The notes beneath the pieces were generated by a model. The model ran no database searches and was not told where the DNA came from. It worked only from the letters and a program-made list of their open reading frames with translations. The translations under genes and the position numbers were made by a program. A DNA stretch of 34,497 bases from Hyphomonadaceae bacterium UBA5336 (GTDB lineage Bacteria; Pseudomonadota; Alphaproteobacteria; Caulobacterales; Hyphomonadaceae): the NCBI GenBank assembly GCA_002408125.1, contig DHQO01000002.1, positions 80,574 to 115,070 on the forward strand, in the 5' to 3' direction. Positions 7,711 through 15,909 of the stretch are shown here, piece after piece. The first letter of the stretch is position 1; each line of letters opens with the position of its first letter.

Positions 7711-8364
7711 ATGAGCGAAGCAGACACGCAAGACAACGGGCAAGGTACATTCGATTTGACAATCTCGGTCAGTCACCTCCTTCACAGAGCACAACAGCTG
7801 GCCGCAAATGAGTCAGCCGCAGCATTGCGGGAGGCGGGAATAACCCTCCGGCAATTCAACGTGCTGGCGGCCACATCCCAGGAAGACGGACCGAGCCAGT
7901 CGCGCCTGGTGGAGCTGACTGGCATCGACCGGTCGACCCTGGCCGACATGCTGAACCGGATGGAATCCTCCGGGCTGATTCTCCGCAGACCGTCCCCGGA
8001 GGATGCACGCGCGAAATCGGTCGGCCTCACCGACAAGGGCGAAAACGCGCTCTCGCTGGCCGCGCCGGCTGTGGCGAATGCGGACGATGCGCTGATCAAG
8101 GTGCTGGCCAAGAACCGGCGCTCGGCCTTCATCGATCTGCTCACCACGCTGATCGACGCCAAGTCCGATGGCAAGCCGCTGCGCGACCTGTCGGCCTTCG
8201 CCGAACCGGAGCCTGAACCAGAGCCCGAGGCTGAAGCCGTCGAGGAAAAGGCCAAACCGGCGAAGAAGAAGGCCAAGGACAAGGACAAGGACAAGCCCAA
8301 GGCGAAAGCCAGGGCCAAGGACAAGACCTCCTCGAAAAAGAAAAAGAAGAAGACCAAGGCCTGA
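7711..8364 (+). CDS. MarR-family transcriptional regulator with lysine-rich C-terminal tail
   Basis: A 217-residue winged-helix regulator. The MarR domain spans about residues 10-155: an N-terminal dimerisation helix (SHLLHRAQQLAANES), the recognition region with LVELTGIDRSTLADMLNRME, and the wing with RRPSPEDARAKSVGLTDKG. After it comes a tail alien to the family: an acidic proline-glutamate run (residues ~165-179), then 38 residues of which 20 are lysine (180-217), with KD repeats and six consecutive lysines. The DNA encoding the KD repeats is an AAGGAC hexamer repeated three times (8275-8295). It is divergent from the NUDIX gene, with a dyad just upstream. The regulated genes and any ligand are unknown. 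Confidence 0.9.
   Translation: MSEADTQDNGQGTFDLTISVSHLLHRAQQLAANESAAALREAGITLRQFNVLAATSQEDGPSQSRLVELTGIDRSTLADMLNRMESSGLILRRPSPEDARAKSVGLTDKGENALSLAAPAVANADDALIKVLAKNRRSAFIDLLTTLIDAKSDGKPLRDLSAFAEPEPEPEPEAEAVEEKAKPAKKKAKDKDKDKPKAKARAKDKTSSKKKKKKTKA
8275..8295 (+). repeat. AAGGAC hexamer tandem repeat inside the MarR gene
   Basis: Three exact copies of AAGGAC plus a partial fourth encode alternating Lys-Asp in the tail of the MarR protein. A hexamer repeat can gain or lose copies by slippage without shifting frame, so tail length may vary between strains. Confidence 0.75.
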
Positions 8365-8424
8365 CCGCATGGGGCCTGCCCCAACCCGGTCGGCAAGACC
8401 TTAAAATCGCGCTAAGCCGCGCCC

Positions 8425-10845
8425 ATGGCCCTGTGCACTGACCTGCCTATCCAGTCCGCCCTCGGCGAGATCACCGGCGCACTTGTGGCCGGCAACCGCC
8501 TCTTGCTCGCCGCTCCGCCCGGCGCAGGCAAGACCACGGGCGTGCCGCTGCACCTGCTCGACCTGATCGACGGGCGCATCCTCGTGCTCGAACCGCGCCG
8601 CATCGCCGCGCGGGGGGCGGCCGCCCGCATGGCCGAGCTTCTCGGCGAACGGCTCGGCGAGACGGTGGGCCTGTCGACGCGGCTTGAAAGAAAGGTCTCT
8701 GCGCGCACGCGCATCGAAGTCATCACCGACGGCCTCTTTACACGGCGCATCCTGGCTGACCCGGAATTGTCCGGGACCGGAGCGGTGCTGTTTGATGAGA
8801 TTCACGAGCGCTCGCTGAACGCCGATCTCGGCCTTGCCCTGGCGCTGGAGACCCAGAGTGCCTTGCGCGAGGACCTGAAGCTCATTGCCATGTCGGCCAC
8901 GCTGGACACGGAGAAATTCGCCCGCCGGCTCGATGCCCCCGTGGTGGAAAGCGCCGGGCGGGCCTTCCCGGTCGAGACGCGCTATCGCGGCCGCCCCCAG
9001 GGCAGGCTGGAGGATGCCATGGCCGATGCCGTGCACGCGGCCTTGCGTGAGAGCGATGGTTCTGTGCTCGCCTTCCTGCCCGGCGCGCGCGATATCCGCC
9101 GCACCCACGAGGAGTTGGAGGCGCGCGGCCTGCCACAGGATACGGAGCTTTACCCGCTCTACGGCGCACTTTCGCCGGCCGAGCAGGACGCCGCGATCCG
9201 GCCCGCCGTGCCCGGCAGACGCAAGATCGTTCTGTCCACGGACATTGCCGAAAGCGCGATCACAATTGAGGGCGTCTCAACCGTTATCGACAGCGGACTT
9301 GTCCGTGTGCCGGCATTCGATCCGTCCGGGCGCCGCACGCGTCTTGTAACAGAGCGCGCCGCGCTCGCCTCGGTCGACCAGCGCCAGGGCCGGGCCGGGC
9401 GTACGGGACCGGGGGTCTGCTACCGCCTCTGGGACGCGCCGGAAACGCGCGGCCTCACGCGCGAGATCACGCCGGAAATCCTGCGTACCGATCTTTCCGG
9501 CCTCGCGCTCGCTCTGGCCGAATGGGGCGCCGATGACGCCGACGCGCTGACCTGGCTGGACCCGCCCCCGCCCGGCCGGCTCGCTGCCGCCCGCGCGCGC
9601 CTGACCGAGCTCGGCGCCCTGGGCGAGGATCTGCGCCTCACCCGGCTTGGCCGGGAAATGGCGAGCCTGCCGCTGCCGCCGGAGCAGGCCGCGCTGATTT
9701 GCGGGGCCGCCACGCCGGGCGAAAAGGCCCTCGGCGCGCAGATCGCCGCGCTGGTCAGTGAACGCGGGCTTGGCGGCCCCTCCACCGATCTCGCGACACG
9801 GCTTGCCCGCTTTGCCGGCGACCGCAGCGGCCGCGCCAACACGCTGCGCCGCCAGGCCGAGCGCTGGGGCGGCGGCGCGAGACCTGAAGGCGCACCGGAA
9901 GAGGTGGTCGCGGCCGCATGGCCCGACGCCATCGCCCGGCGCCGTGAGGGCCAGACCGGGACCTATCTCACCGCTGGCGGGGATGCGGTCACGCTGCCTG
10001 AGCATGATCCGCTCGCAAAGCATGAATGGCTGGTCGTGGTCGAGGCATTGGGAAGCGCGCGCGCGGCACGCATCTCACTCGCCGCACCGATATCGGAGAC
10101 CCGCGTGCTCGCACTCGCCCCGCCCGAAACCTCGGAGTCGGCGCGCTTTGACCCGGCGACGCGCAAGTTCACCGCCCGGCGCGAGCGGCGCATCGGGGCG
10201 ATCCTTCTCAGCTCCCAGCCCTTGCCGAAACCCTCAGGAGATGCCGCGCGAAGAGCCTTGCAGGACGCCTTGTCCGAACACGGATTTTCTGCGCTGGGCG
10301 CGGAGGATGTCGTCAACGTCCTCCTGGCTCGTATCGCGCTCGCGCGTGCCCATGGAGCCGAGGAGATGCCTGACTGGAGTGCAAAGACACTGACTGAAAC
10401 GGCAGGCGATTGGCTCCTGACGGGCACGGACATTCCGGGTCCGGGACAGGTCCGCGCGGCGCTTCTAGCCCATCTCGGCTGGGCCGACAGCCAGGTGCTG
10501 GAGGCCCTGGCGCCGGAACAATTCGCCCTACCCTCAGGCCGGGCCGCGCCAATCGATTATCTCGACGAAAAGGCCCCGCTCGTCAGCGCGCGGGTGCAGG
10601 AGGTCTATGGCCTTGCCAGCCATCCTGCCATCGCCCGCGGCGCCGTGCCGGTCACCCTGTCGCTGACCTCGCCGGCCCAGCGCCAGGTGGCGCTGACGCA
10701 GGACCTGCCGGGCTTCTGGAGCGGGGGCTATCTCGACATGGCCAAGGATATGCGCGCGCGCTATCCCAAACATGACTGGCCCACCGACCCGGCGAGCGCA
10801 AAGCCACATGAAGGGCGCACCAAGGCTCGGCTCGGAAAGAGCTAG
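8425..10845 (+). CDS. hrpB: ATP-dependent helicase HrpB
   Basis: An 806-residue DEAH/RHA-type superfamily 2 helicase, matching the family's usual ~810-820 residues. HrpB is widespread in proteobacteria; its cellular role is poorly defined. Motif I is APPGAGKTT (residues ~30-38), motif Ia LEPRRIAARGAA, motif II DEIH at residue 124, motif III MSATLD, motif V STDIAESAITIEGV and motif VI QRQGRAGRTGPG, followed by the HrpB C-terminal region ending at GFWSGGYLDMAKDMRARYPK, a family hallmark. A TAA in frame 12 bases upstream makes the ATG at 8425 the earliest start; no clear ribosome site precedes it, so initiation may be leaderless or weak. The stop overlaps that of the convergent response regulator within one CTAG. 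Confidence 0.95.
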   Translation: MALCTDLPIQSALGEITGALVAGNRLLLAAPPGAGKTTGVPLHLLDLIDGRILVLEPRRIAARGAAARMAELLGERLGETVGLSTRLERKVSARTRIEVITDGLFTRRILADPELSGTGAVLFDEIHERSLNADLGLALALETQSALREDLKLIAMSATLDTEKFARRLDAPVVESAGRAFPVETRYRGRPQGRLEDAMADAVHAALRESDGSVLAFLPGARDIRRTHEELEARGLPQDTELYPLYGALSPAEQDAAIRPAVPGRRKIVLSTDIAESAITIEGVSTVIDSGLVRVPAFDPSGRRTRLVTERAALASVDQRQGRAGRTGPGVCYRLWDAPETRGLTREITPEILRTDLSGLALALAEWGADDADALTWLDPPPPGRLAAARARLTELGALGEDLRLTRLGREMASLPLPPEQAALICGAATPGEKALGAQIAALVSERGLGGPSTDLATRLARFAGDRSGRANTLRRQAERWGGGARPEGAPEEVVAAAWPDAIARRREGQTGTYLTAGGDAVTLPEHDPLAKHEWLVVVEALGSARAARISLAAPISETRVLALAPPETSESARFDPATRKFTARRERRIGAILLSSQPLPKPSGDAARRALQDALSEHGFSALGAEDVVNVLLARIALARAHGAEEMPDWSAKTLTETAGDWLLTGTDIPGPGQVRAALLAHLGWADSQVLEALAPEQFALPSGRAAPIDYLDEKAPLVSARVQEVYGLASHPAIARGAVPVTLSLTSPAQRQVALTQDLPGFWSGGYLDMAKDMRARYPKHDWPTDPASAKPHEGRTKARLGKS

Positions 10846-11207
10846 AGGCCGAAGGCCTCGCGCAACTGCTCGGGACTGATCGGCTTGATCAGGATGCGGT
10901 AGGGATTGTCGGTATTGATCCGTTCCAGGGTCGGCGGCTCGTTCGATCCCGTGATGAAGATGATCTTGGTCTCGGGGCGCTCGGCATGCACTGCGTTTGC
11001 AATGTCGACCCCGTCGCGTTTCCCCTGCAGCCGGACATCCATGAGGATGTAAGCCGGATCTGTTCTGGCAAGCAGTTCCAGCGCTTCGGCTGGCTTGGAC
11101 GCTGTTCCCAGGACATCCACGCCCAGGGCGTCGCAGATTGTCTGCAGGTCCATTGTGATCAGGAATTCGTCTTCAACGATGACGACCGTCTTCTTCTCGT
11201 CAGTCAA
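10842..11207 (-). CDS. Single-domain (CheY-like) response regulator, TTG start
   Basis: A 121-residue stand-alone receiver domain with the acidic pocket E12/D13, phospho-acceptor D57 (AYILMDVRL), T86 and K108 (ILIKP), and no output domain. The start is TTG at 11207: no ATG or GTG lies near the start of the domain, a good GAGGAGAG ribosome site sits about 10 bases upstream, and the start overlaps the 3' end of the upstream kinase gene by 8 bases. It is therefore very likely the cognate partner of that HisKA_2 kinase and translationally coupled to it. A receiver without an output domain would work by phosphotransfer or protein contact. The gene ends inside the CTAG shared with hrpB. Confidence 0.9.
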   Translation of the reverse strand: MTDEKKTVVIVEDEFLITMDLQTICDALGVDVLGTASKPAEALELLARTDPAYILMDVRLQGKRDGVDIANAVHAERPETKIIFITGSNEPPTLERINTDNPYRILIKPISPEQLREAFGL

Positions 11208-12711
11208 CGTAATCTCTCTCCTCGAAGGTTTCGACCGGTATCGTGACCGAAACACGCGTTCCATCCTCATCGGAAACGTACATCTTGCCATCGAGTTGCG
11301 CGACCAGCCCGGTGACCAGCGTGGTTCCGATCCCGCCACTGCGCTGCGATGTTTCAGGATTATACCCAATTCCGGTGTCCCGCACGACCAGCAGGCCGTC
11401 GCCGGAATTGTCGCGATGAAAGGAGACGATGATCGTCCCGAGGCCGCCTTCCGGAAAGGCGTGCTTTGCCGCATTGGTCAGCAATTCATTGACCAGCAGG
11501 CCGAGCGTGACAGCCGTTTCGACATGCAGCCGGTCATCGCCGGCATGGATTTCGAGATTGATCGCAGGATCGAGATCCGATCCGCTTAGAACATTCTCGC
11601 ACAGCTCGTGCAGGAATGCACCGGCAGTCAGCTCGGACGGCACGCGCGCCGACATCAACAGCCGGTGGACCACACCGATGGATTCCACACGCTTGATCGT
11701 TCCGTTGATGATCGCTTGGGCCGCCGGGTCCTGCGTTTCTGTCAGCCCCAGCCGCAAGAGCGCCGTGGTCATCTGGAGATTGTTCTTCACACGATGATAG
11801 ACCTCGCGCAGGAGCAGCTCGCGATCGGCAAGCGCGGCTCTCAGCCGGCGCTCGATCCTGTTCTGGATGTTGGCATAGTAGAGCACGGCTGCCGACATCA
11901 GCACCATCATGATGATGGCCAGCACGCTGAGCCGGAAATTCGCGTTCACCAGCCCCCGGTGTGTGGCCTCGAGCGCGACAAGACAGAGGACGAAGGGCAC
12001 GATGATGACGCCCGGAAACATCCGGCGCACGCTGCGGCTGCCACCACCGGAACCGGCCAGAAGGCCAACCCAACTGGCCTGCGGGCGCAAGAGCAGCAGG
12101 GCCGTGAAGACCGCCGTAAAGAACAGGGCGGTGTGCAGTGCCATCGCCGTGAACAGGGAGATTTCGTAGAGCGCCTGTGTGTCGAAGACATAGCCCGTAA
12201 TGGCGATCCCCGACAGCACCAGACCGAGCGTTGCGGCAACGGCAAACACGCCGTCCGGGCTACCACCGGGCCGGTCGAGCCGCCAGAGGCAGATGCCTGT
12301 CAGCGCAAAGTTCGTGGCCGTGGCAATCGCCATGCTGGCACTTTCAAACACATCGGCATCCGGCCAGAGCAGCATGTCGATGCCGTTTGAATCGGTGCCT
12401 ATGATGACGAGGATATCGACCGCCGACACGGCCAGGAGCACGATGGCCGCCAGGCGCGTCCACCGCCTGGACAGGCGAGATGGCTCACCCCTTCCCTGCA
12501 CCAGAATGACGCTCGCAGCCATGAGGAATGAGAGCGCCGTCGAGGGCACCATGGCCGCGAAGTCAGGATTGAGCCGTCGGAGCAGGATGGAGCCGAACAC
12601 CCAACCACCGAGCAGAACGATGACCGCGGCGACGGCAACGAGTATCGCCAGCACGACCGCCGTCTGGCTCAGGCGCGTGGGTTCTGCCGGGCGGTCATTC
12701 CGTGCAACCAT
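11200..12711 (-). CDS. Membrane sensor histidine kinase, HisKA_2 family
   Basis: A 503-residue sensor kinase. Residues ~15-285 hold about seven or eight hydrophobic segments with short loops and no recognisable periplasmic ligand domain. A linker (NRIERRLRAALADRELLLRE) leads into a HisKA_2 dimerisation domain with H306 in VYHRVKNNLQMTTALL, then an ATPase domain with the N box VNELLTNAAKHAFP and G boxes DTGIGYN and GGIGTTLV. Such kinases often pair with stand-alone receivers or with general-stress PhyR systems; no PhyR/NepR/EcfG genes are seen here. The response regulator at 10842-11207 overlaps its 3' end by 8 bases. Start ATG at 12711. The signal is unknown. Confidence 0.92.
   Translation of the reverse strand: MVARNDRPAEPTRLSQTAVVLAILVAVAAVIVLLGGWVFGSILLRRLNPDFAAMVPSTALSFLMAASVILVQGRGEPSRLSRRWTRLAAIVLLAVSAVDILVIIGTDSNGIDMLLWPDADVFESASMAIATATNFALTGICLWRLDRPGGSPDGVFAVAATLGLVLSGIAITGYVFDTQALYEISLFTAMALHTALFFTAVFTALLLLRPQASWVGLLAGSGGGSRSVRRMFPGVIIVPFVLCLVALEATHRGLVNANFRLSVLAIIMMVLMSAAVLYYANIQNRIERRLRAALADRELLLREVYHRVKNNLQMTTALLRLGLTETQDPAAQAIINGTIKRVESIGVVHRLLMSARVPSELTAGAFLHELCENVLSGSDLDPAINLEIHAGDDRLHVETAVTLGLLVNELLTNAAKHAFPEGGLGTIIVSFHRDNSGDGLLVVRDTGIGYNPETSQRSGGIGTTLVTGLVAQLDGKMYVSDEDGTRVSVTIPVETFEERDYVD
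11216..11223 (-). promoter_or_regulatory. Ribosome-binding site deciding the TTG start of the response regulator
   Basis: On the minus strand GAGGAGAG lies about 9 bases before the TTG at 11207. It is the only strong Shine-Dalgarno match in the region and supports this start over the longer open frame, which continues upstream inside the kinase gene. Confidence 0.65.
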
Positions 12712-12802
12712 GGAACATTGTGTGCACGAAGAAGTCTCATATTCCCAAGTATTATTTCAAACAAGTCCGCCCCCGGGCAGCTGCGTGCAAGCATTCCCGG
12801 TG

Positions 12803-12866
12803 CCAGAACCTGATGGTCCCGGCACGGGCGAACCATCGCCTCATGTCGCAAAGCATGCGGTTCTGG
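12803..12866. repeat. Nested inverted repeats between threonine ammonia-lyase and kinase genes
   Basis: CCAGAACC (12803-12810) is the exact reverse complement of GGTTCTGG (12859-12866). Inside lies a compact hairpin, GATGGTCCCG-gca-CGGG-cga-ACCATC (12812-12837), a 10-bp stem with a 3-base bulge. It occupies much of the 162-base gap. No U-run follows on the minus strand, so a classic terminator is unlikely; an attenuator, mRNA processing site or small structured element is possible. Confidence 0.45.
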
Positions 12867-12873
12867 AGAGGGC

Positions 12874-14097
12874 CTAAAGCCCGCGCGGGGGATAGCCGGC
12901 GGCTTTCAGCGCATCGACGACTTCCTCGGTGTGCTGGCCGTCGCGCGTTTCCATCAGGATGTCGAATTCCGCGCCCTTGGCCGGCACGTCCAGCGCCAGG
13001 CGGTTATGCGCCACATCGATGATGTTCGCGCCCATGTCGCCGATGATCTTCGAGACCTTGGCGAGCAGGCCCGGGCGGTCATCGCCGATGATGCGGATAT
13101 TGCAGAGCCGCTTCTCACGCACGAGCGCGCGGTTGAGCACCGAGGAGAGAAGCCGCAGGTCGATATTGCCCCCGCACAGCACGACGCCCACCTTGCGGCC
13201 GGCGAATTTCTGCGGATGGGCCAGCAGCGCGGCGAGGCCGGCCGCGCCCGCGCCCTCGGCCACGGTCTTCTCGACATCAAGGAATAGCGTGATGGCGCGT
13301 TCGAGATGTTCTTCCTGGACCAGCACGATCTCGTCGACCAGGGCGTCGACAATACGGCGCGTGATCTGTCCCGGCTCCTTCACCGCGATGCCCTCGGCAA
13401 TGGAGGCCCCGCCAATCGGCGTTTCGCCCTTCGACAGCGCCGAAACCATGCCGGCATACATCGCCGCCTGCACACCGATCACCTTGGTTTCCGGCGCCAG
13501 CGCCTTGGCCACGGTCGCGATGCCGGAGATCAGCCCGCCGCCGCCGATGGGCACGACCAGCATGTCGAATTTCTGCTCCTCGAGCATTTCCAGCCCAACC
13601 GTGCCCTGCCCGGCGATGATCATCGGATCGTCGAAGGGATGGATCCAGGTCAGGCCCTCATCCTTGGCAACCTGGTCGGCGAAAGCCTTGGCCTCGTCGA
13701 ATGTGTTGCCCTCCAGCAGGACGCGCGCGCCGAAGGCCTGGGTGTGCTCGACCTTGTTGAACGGCGTGGTTGTGGGCATGACGATGGTGGCCGGAATGCC
13801 GAGCCGCTTGGCGTGATAGGCCACGCCCTGGGCATGGTTGCCGGCCGATGCCGCGATGATGCCGCGCTCTTTCTCAGCATCCGTGAGATGGCTGAGCCGG
13901 TTGAGCGCGCCGCGCTCCTTGAAGGAGGCGGTGAACTGCTCGTTCTCGAACTTCACCCAGACATCCGCGCCCGTGATTTCCGACAGGGTGCGCGAATGGC
14001 GCAGCGGCGTGCGCAGGACCTGGCCTTCCAGAATGCGCGCCGCGGCGCGCACATCCTCGATGGTGAGCGGCAGGTCGGCGACTTCGGAATCGGCCAT
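12874..14097 (-). CDS. Threonine ammonia-lyase with C-terminal ACT domain
   Basis: A PLP-dependent enzyme converting threonine to 2-oxobutanoate and ammonia, the first step toward isoleucine or a catabolic route. It has 407 residues. The PLP lysine is K60 in TASFKERGALN, the asparagine loop is SAGNHAQGVA, and the phosphate-binding loop is GGGGLISG near residue 187. A single ACT domain occupies roughly residues 330-407 (IRIIGDDRPGLLAKVSKI), an arrangement seen in the ~400-residue TdcB-like class; biosynthetic IlvA of enterobacteria is longer with two ACT-like units. The ATG at 14097 has GAGGA about 9 bases upstream. It lies downstream of pckA on the same strand, with a hairpin between them. 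ilvA is a possible name; the biosynthetic or catabolic role is undecided. Confidence 0.93.
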   Translation of the reverse strand: MADSEVADLPLTIEDVRAAARILEGQVLRTPLRHSRTLSEITGADVWVKFENEQFTASFKERGALNRLSHLTDAEKERGIIAASAGNHAQGVAYHAKRLGIPATIVMPTTTPFNKVEHTQAFGARVLLEGNTFDEAKAFADQVAKDEGLTWIHPFDDPMIIAGQGTVGLEMLEEQKFDMLVVPIGGGGLISGIATVAKALAPETKVIGVQAAMYAGMVSALSKGETPIGGASIAEGIAVKEPGQITRRIVDALVDEIVLVQEEHLERAITLFLDVEKTVAEGAGAAGLAALLAHPQKFAGRKVGVVLCGGNIDLRLLSSVLNRALVREKRLCNIRIIGDDRPGLLAKVSKIIGDMGANIIDVAHNRLALDVPAKGAEFDILMETRDGQHTEEVVDALKAAGYPPRGL

Positions 14098-14120
14098 GGC
14101 AACAAGTCCTCAAACGGAAA

Positions 14121-14145
14121 GCGCCGGAACCTACTGTCCCGGCGC
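14121..14145 (-). terminator. Candidate terminator after pckA
   Basis: GCGCCGG (14121-14127) and CCGGCGC (14139-14145) form a perfect 7-bp GC stem with an 11-base loop. In the minus direction it is followed by TTTCCGTTT, a broken U-tract. It lies 28 bases past the pckA stop, so partial termination before the threonine ammonia-lyase gene is plausible. Confidence 0.45.
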
Positions 14146-14172
14146 CCTCAGAGCAAGCTTGTGCGGCTGTGA

Positions 14173-15759
14173 TCAGGCCGGCGTTTTCTGCTTCGGCCCG
14201 GCCGCGCGCACTTCGGCGTCGACATGGGCCTCGTAGATGCGGAAGTTCTTGGCGAACATGTCGGCCAGCTTGGCGGCCTGCGCATCATAGGCTTTCCCGT
14301 CGGCCCAGGTCGCGCGCGGATCGAGGATCTTGGTGTCCACGCCTGGCACCGCCTTGGGCACCATGAAGCCGAAGGTCTCGTCCTTGCGGAACTCCACCGA
14401 ATTGAGCGAGCCATCGATCGCCGCGTTCAGCAGCGCGCGCGTCGCCTTGATTGGCATGCGCGAGCCTTCCCCGTGCGGGCCGCCGGTCCAGCCGGTCGAG
14501 ACCAGCCAGCAGGAGACGTCATATTTCGCCACCAGCTCGCGCAGGAGGTTGCCGTATTCGCTGGGGTGGCGCGGCATGAAAGGCCCGCCGAAACAGGTCG
14601 AGAAGGTCGCTGTCGGTTCGGTCACGCCCTTTTCGGTGCCGGCCACTTTCGCCGTATAGCCCGACAGGAAGTGGTACATGGCCTGTGCCGGGGTCAGCTT
14701 GGCGATGGGCGGCATCACGCCGAAGGCATCGCAGGTCAGCATGACCAGGTTTTTCGGCTGGCCGCAGCGCCCGGTCAGCGAAGCATTCGGAATGGCCGAG
14801 ATCGGATAGGCGCCGCGCGAGTTTTCCGCGAGGCTGGCATCGGCAAAGTCGAGCTCGCGGGTTTCCGGATCCATGACCACGTTTTCCAGCACCGTGCCCC
14901 ACTGGCTGGCGGTGGCATAGATTTCCGGCTCGGCTTCTGCGGAAAGGTTGATCATCTTCGCGTAGCAGCCGCCTTCGAAATTGAAGAGGCCGTTTTCCGA
15001 CCAGCCATGCTCATCGTCGCCGATCAGGATACGGCTGGCGTCTGCCGACAGGGTCGTCTTGCCGGTGCCCGACAGACCGAAGAAGATGCAGGCATCATCG
15101 GCATCAGAAGTGTTTACCGAGCAGTGCATGGGCATCACGCCCTTGGCCGGCAGCAGGTAATTGAGGATGGTGAAGACCGATTTCTTGGTCTCGCCGGCAT
15201 AGGACGTCCCGCCGATCAGAACGATCTTCTTGGCGAGGTTCACCGCGATCACGGTCTCGCTGACCGTGCCGTGTTTCGCCGGATCAGCGCGGAAGCTCGG
15301 CAGGTTGATGATAGTGAATTCCGGGGCGAAGTTTTCGTACTCGGCCGGCTCGGGAATGCGCAGCAGGTGGCGGATGAACAACGAGTGCCAGGCATATTCG
15401 GTGACAACACGCACTGGCAGGCGATGGTCGAGATCGGCCCCACCGAAAAGCTGTTGGGTGTAGACCTCGGTCTCGGCGAGATGGGCACTGAAGTCTTCCC
15501 ACAGGGCGTCGAAATGGGCCGGCGTCATGGAGGCGTTATTGTCCCACCAGACGGTGTCTTCGGTCGTCTCGTCGCGGACGGTGAACTTGTCCTTGGCAGA
15601 GCGGCCGGTGTGCTGGCCGGTTTCGACCACCAGCGTGCCGCCACTGGCGACGCGCGCGCCGGCCTGGACAGCGGCTTCATACAGCCGGGCTTCGTTCCAA
15701 TTGGCGTGGATGGCCTTCGGGCTCACCCCCAGATCCGCTAGGCCTGTTTCCTGAGTCAT
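14173..15759 (-). CDS. pckA: Phosphoenolpyruvate carboxykinase (ATP)
   Basis: This catalyses oxaloacetate + ATP to phosphoenolpyruvate + CO2 + ADP, the entry step of gluconeogenesis, in the cytoplasm. The 528-residue length is typical of the ATP-dependent class. Visible motifs are the substrate-binding HTGRSAKDKF region, the kinase-1a P-loop GLSGTGKTT (residues 228-236), the metal-binding LIGDDEHGW segment, NFEGGCYAK and the ENSRGAYPI stretch. The ATG at 15759 follows a purine-rich stretch. A 214-base upstream gap separates it from mutS and carries a candidate LacI-type operator. With maeB and the partial acnA it makes this window rich in PEP-pyruvate-oxaloacetate node enzymes. Confidence 0.97.
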   Translation of the reverse strand: MTQETGLADLGVSPKAIHANWNEARLYEAAVQAGARVASGGTLVVETGQHTGRSAKDKFTVRDETTEDTVWWDNNASMTPAHFDALWEDFSAHLAETEVYTQQLFGGADLDHRLPVRVVTEYAWHSLFIRHLLRIPEPAEYENFAPEFTIINLPSFRADPAKHGTVSETVIAVNLAKKIVLIGGTSYAGETKKSVFTILNYLLPAKGVMPMHCSVNTSDADDACIFFGLSGTGKTTLSADASRILIGDDEHGWSENGLFNFEGGCYAKMINLSAEAEPEIYATASQWGTVLENVVMDPETRELDFADASLAENSRGAYPISAIPNASLTGRCGQPKNLVMLTCDAFGVMPPIAKLTPAQAMYHFLSGYTAKVAGTEKGVTEPTATFSTCFGGPFMPRHPSEYGNLLRELVAKYDVSCWLVSTGWTGGPHGEGSRMPIKATRALLNAAIDGSLNSVEFRKDETFGFMVPKAVPGVDTKILDPRATWADGKAYDAQAAKLADMFAKNFRIYEAHVDAEVRAAGPKQKTPA

Positions 15760-15909
15760 TCTTATTTCCCCAACACTCTAAATTCGGCGTTCGGCCGGTT
15801 TTCCAATCGCGCCACTCAAGCAATAAAATCTGGACGCCACTGGCATGCGTGGGTGCAAGTTCTGGACCCCCGAACCGCACTGGGCAAGCGCACAACGCAA
15901 TTTTTTGCA

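Noticed and set aside
8369..8382. TGGGG-cctg-CCCCA hairpin after the MarR gene as terminator
   Set aside because: Only a 5-bp stem and no T-run follows; too weak to call.
11208..11474. Longer version of the response regulator reaching into the kinase gene
   Set aside because: Residues upstream of the TTG are not receiver sequence and the only good ribosome site points to 11207.
14224..15741. 505-codon open frame on the plus strand opposite pckA
   Set aside because: It is a shadow of a strongly conserved gene in GC-rich DNA; the translation has no family motif.
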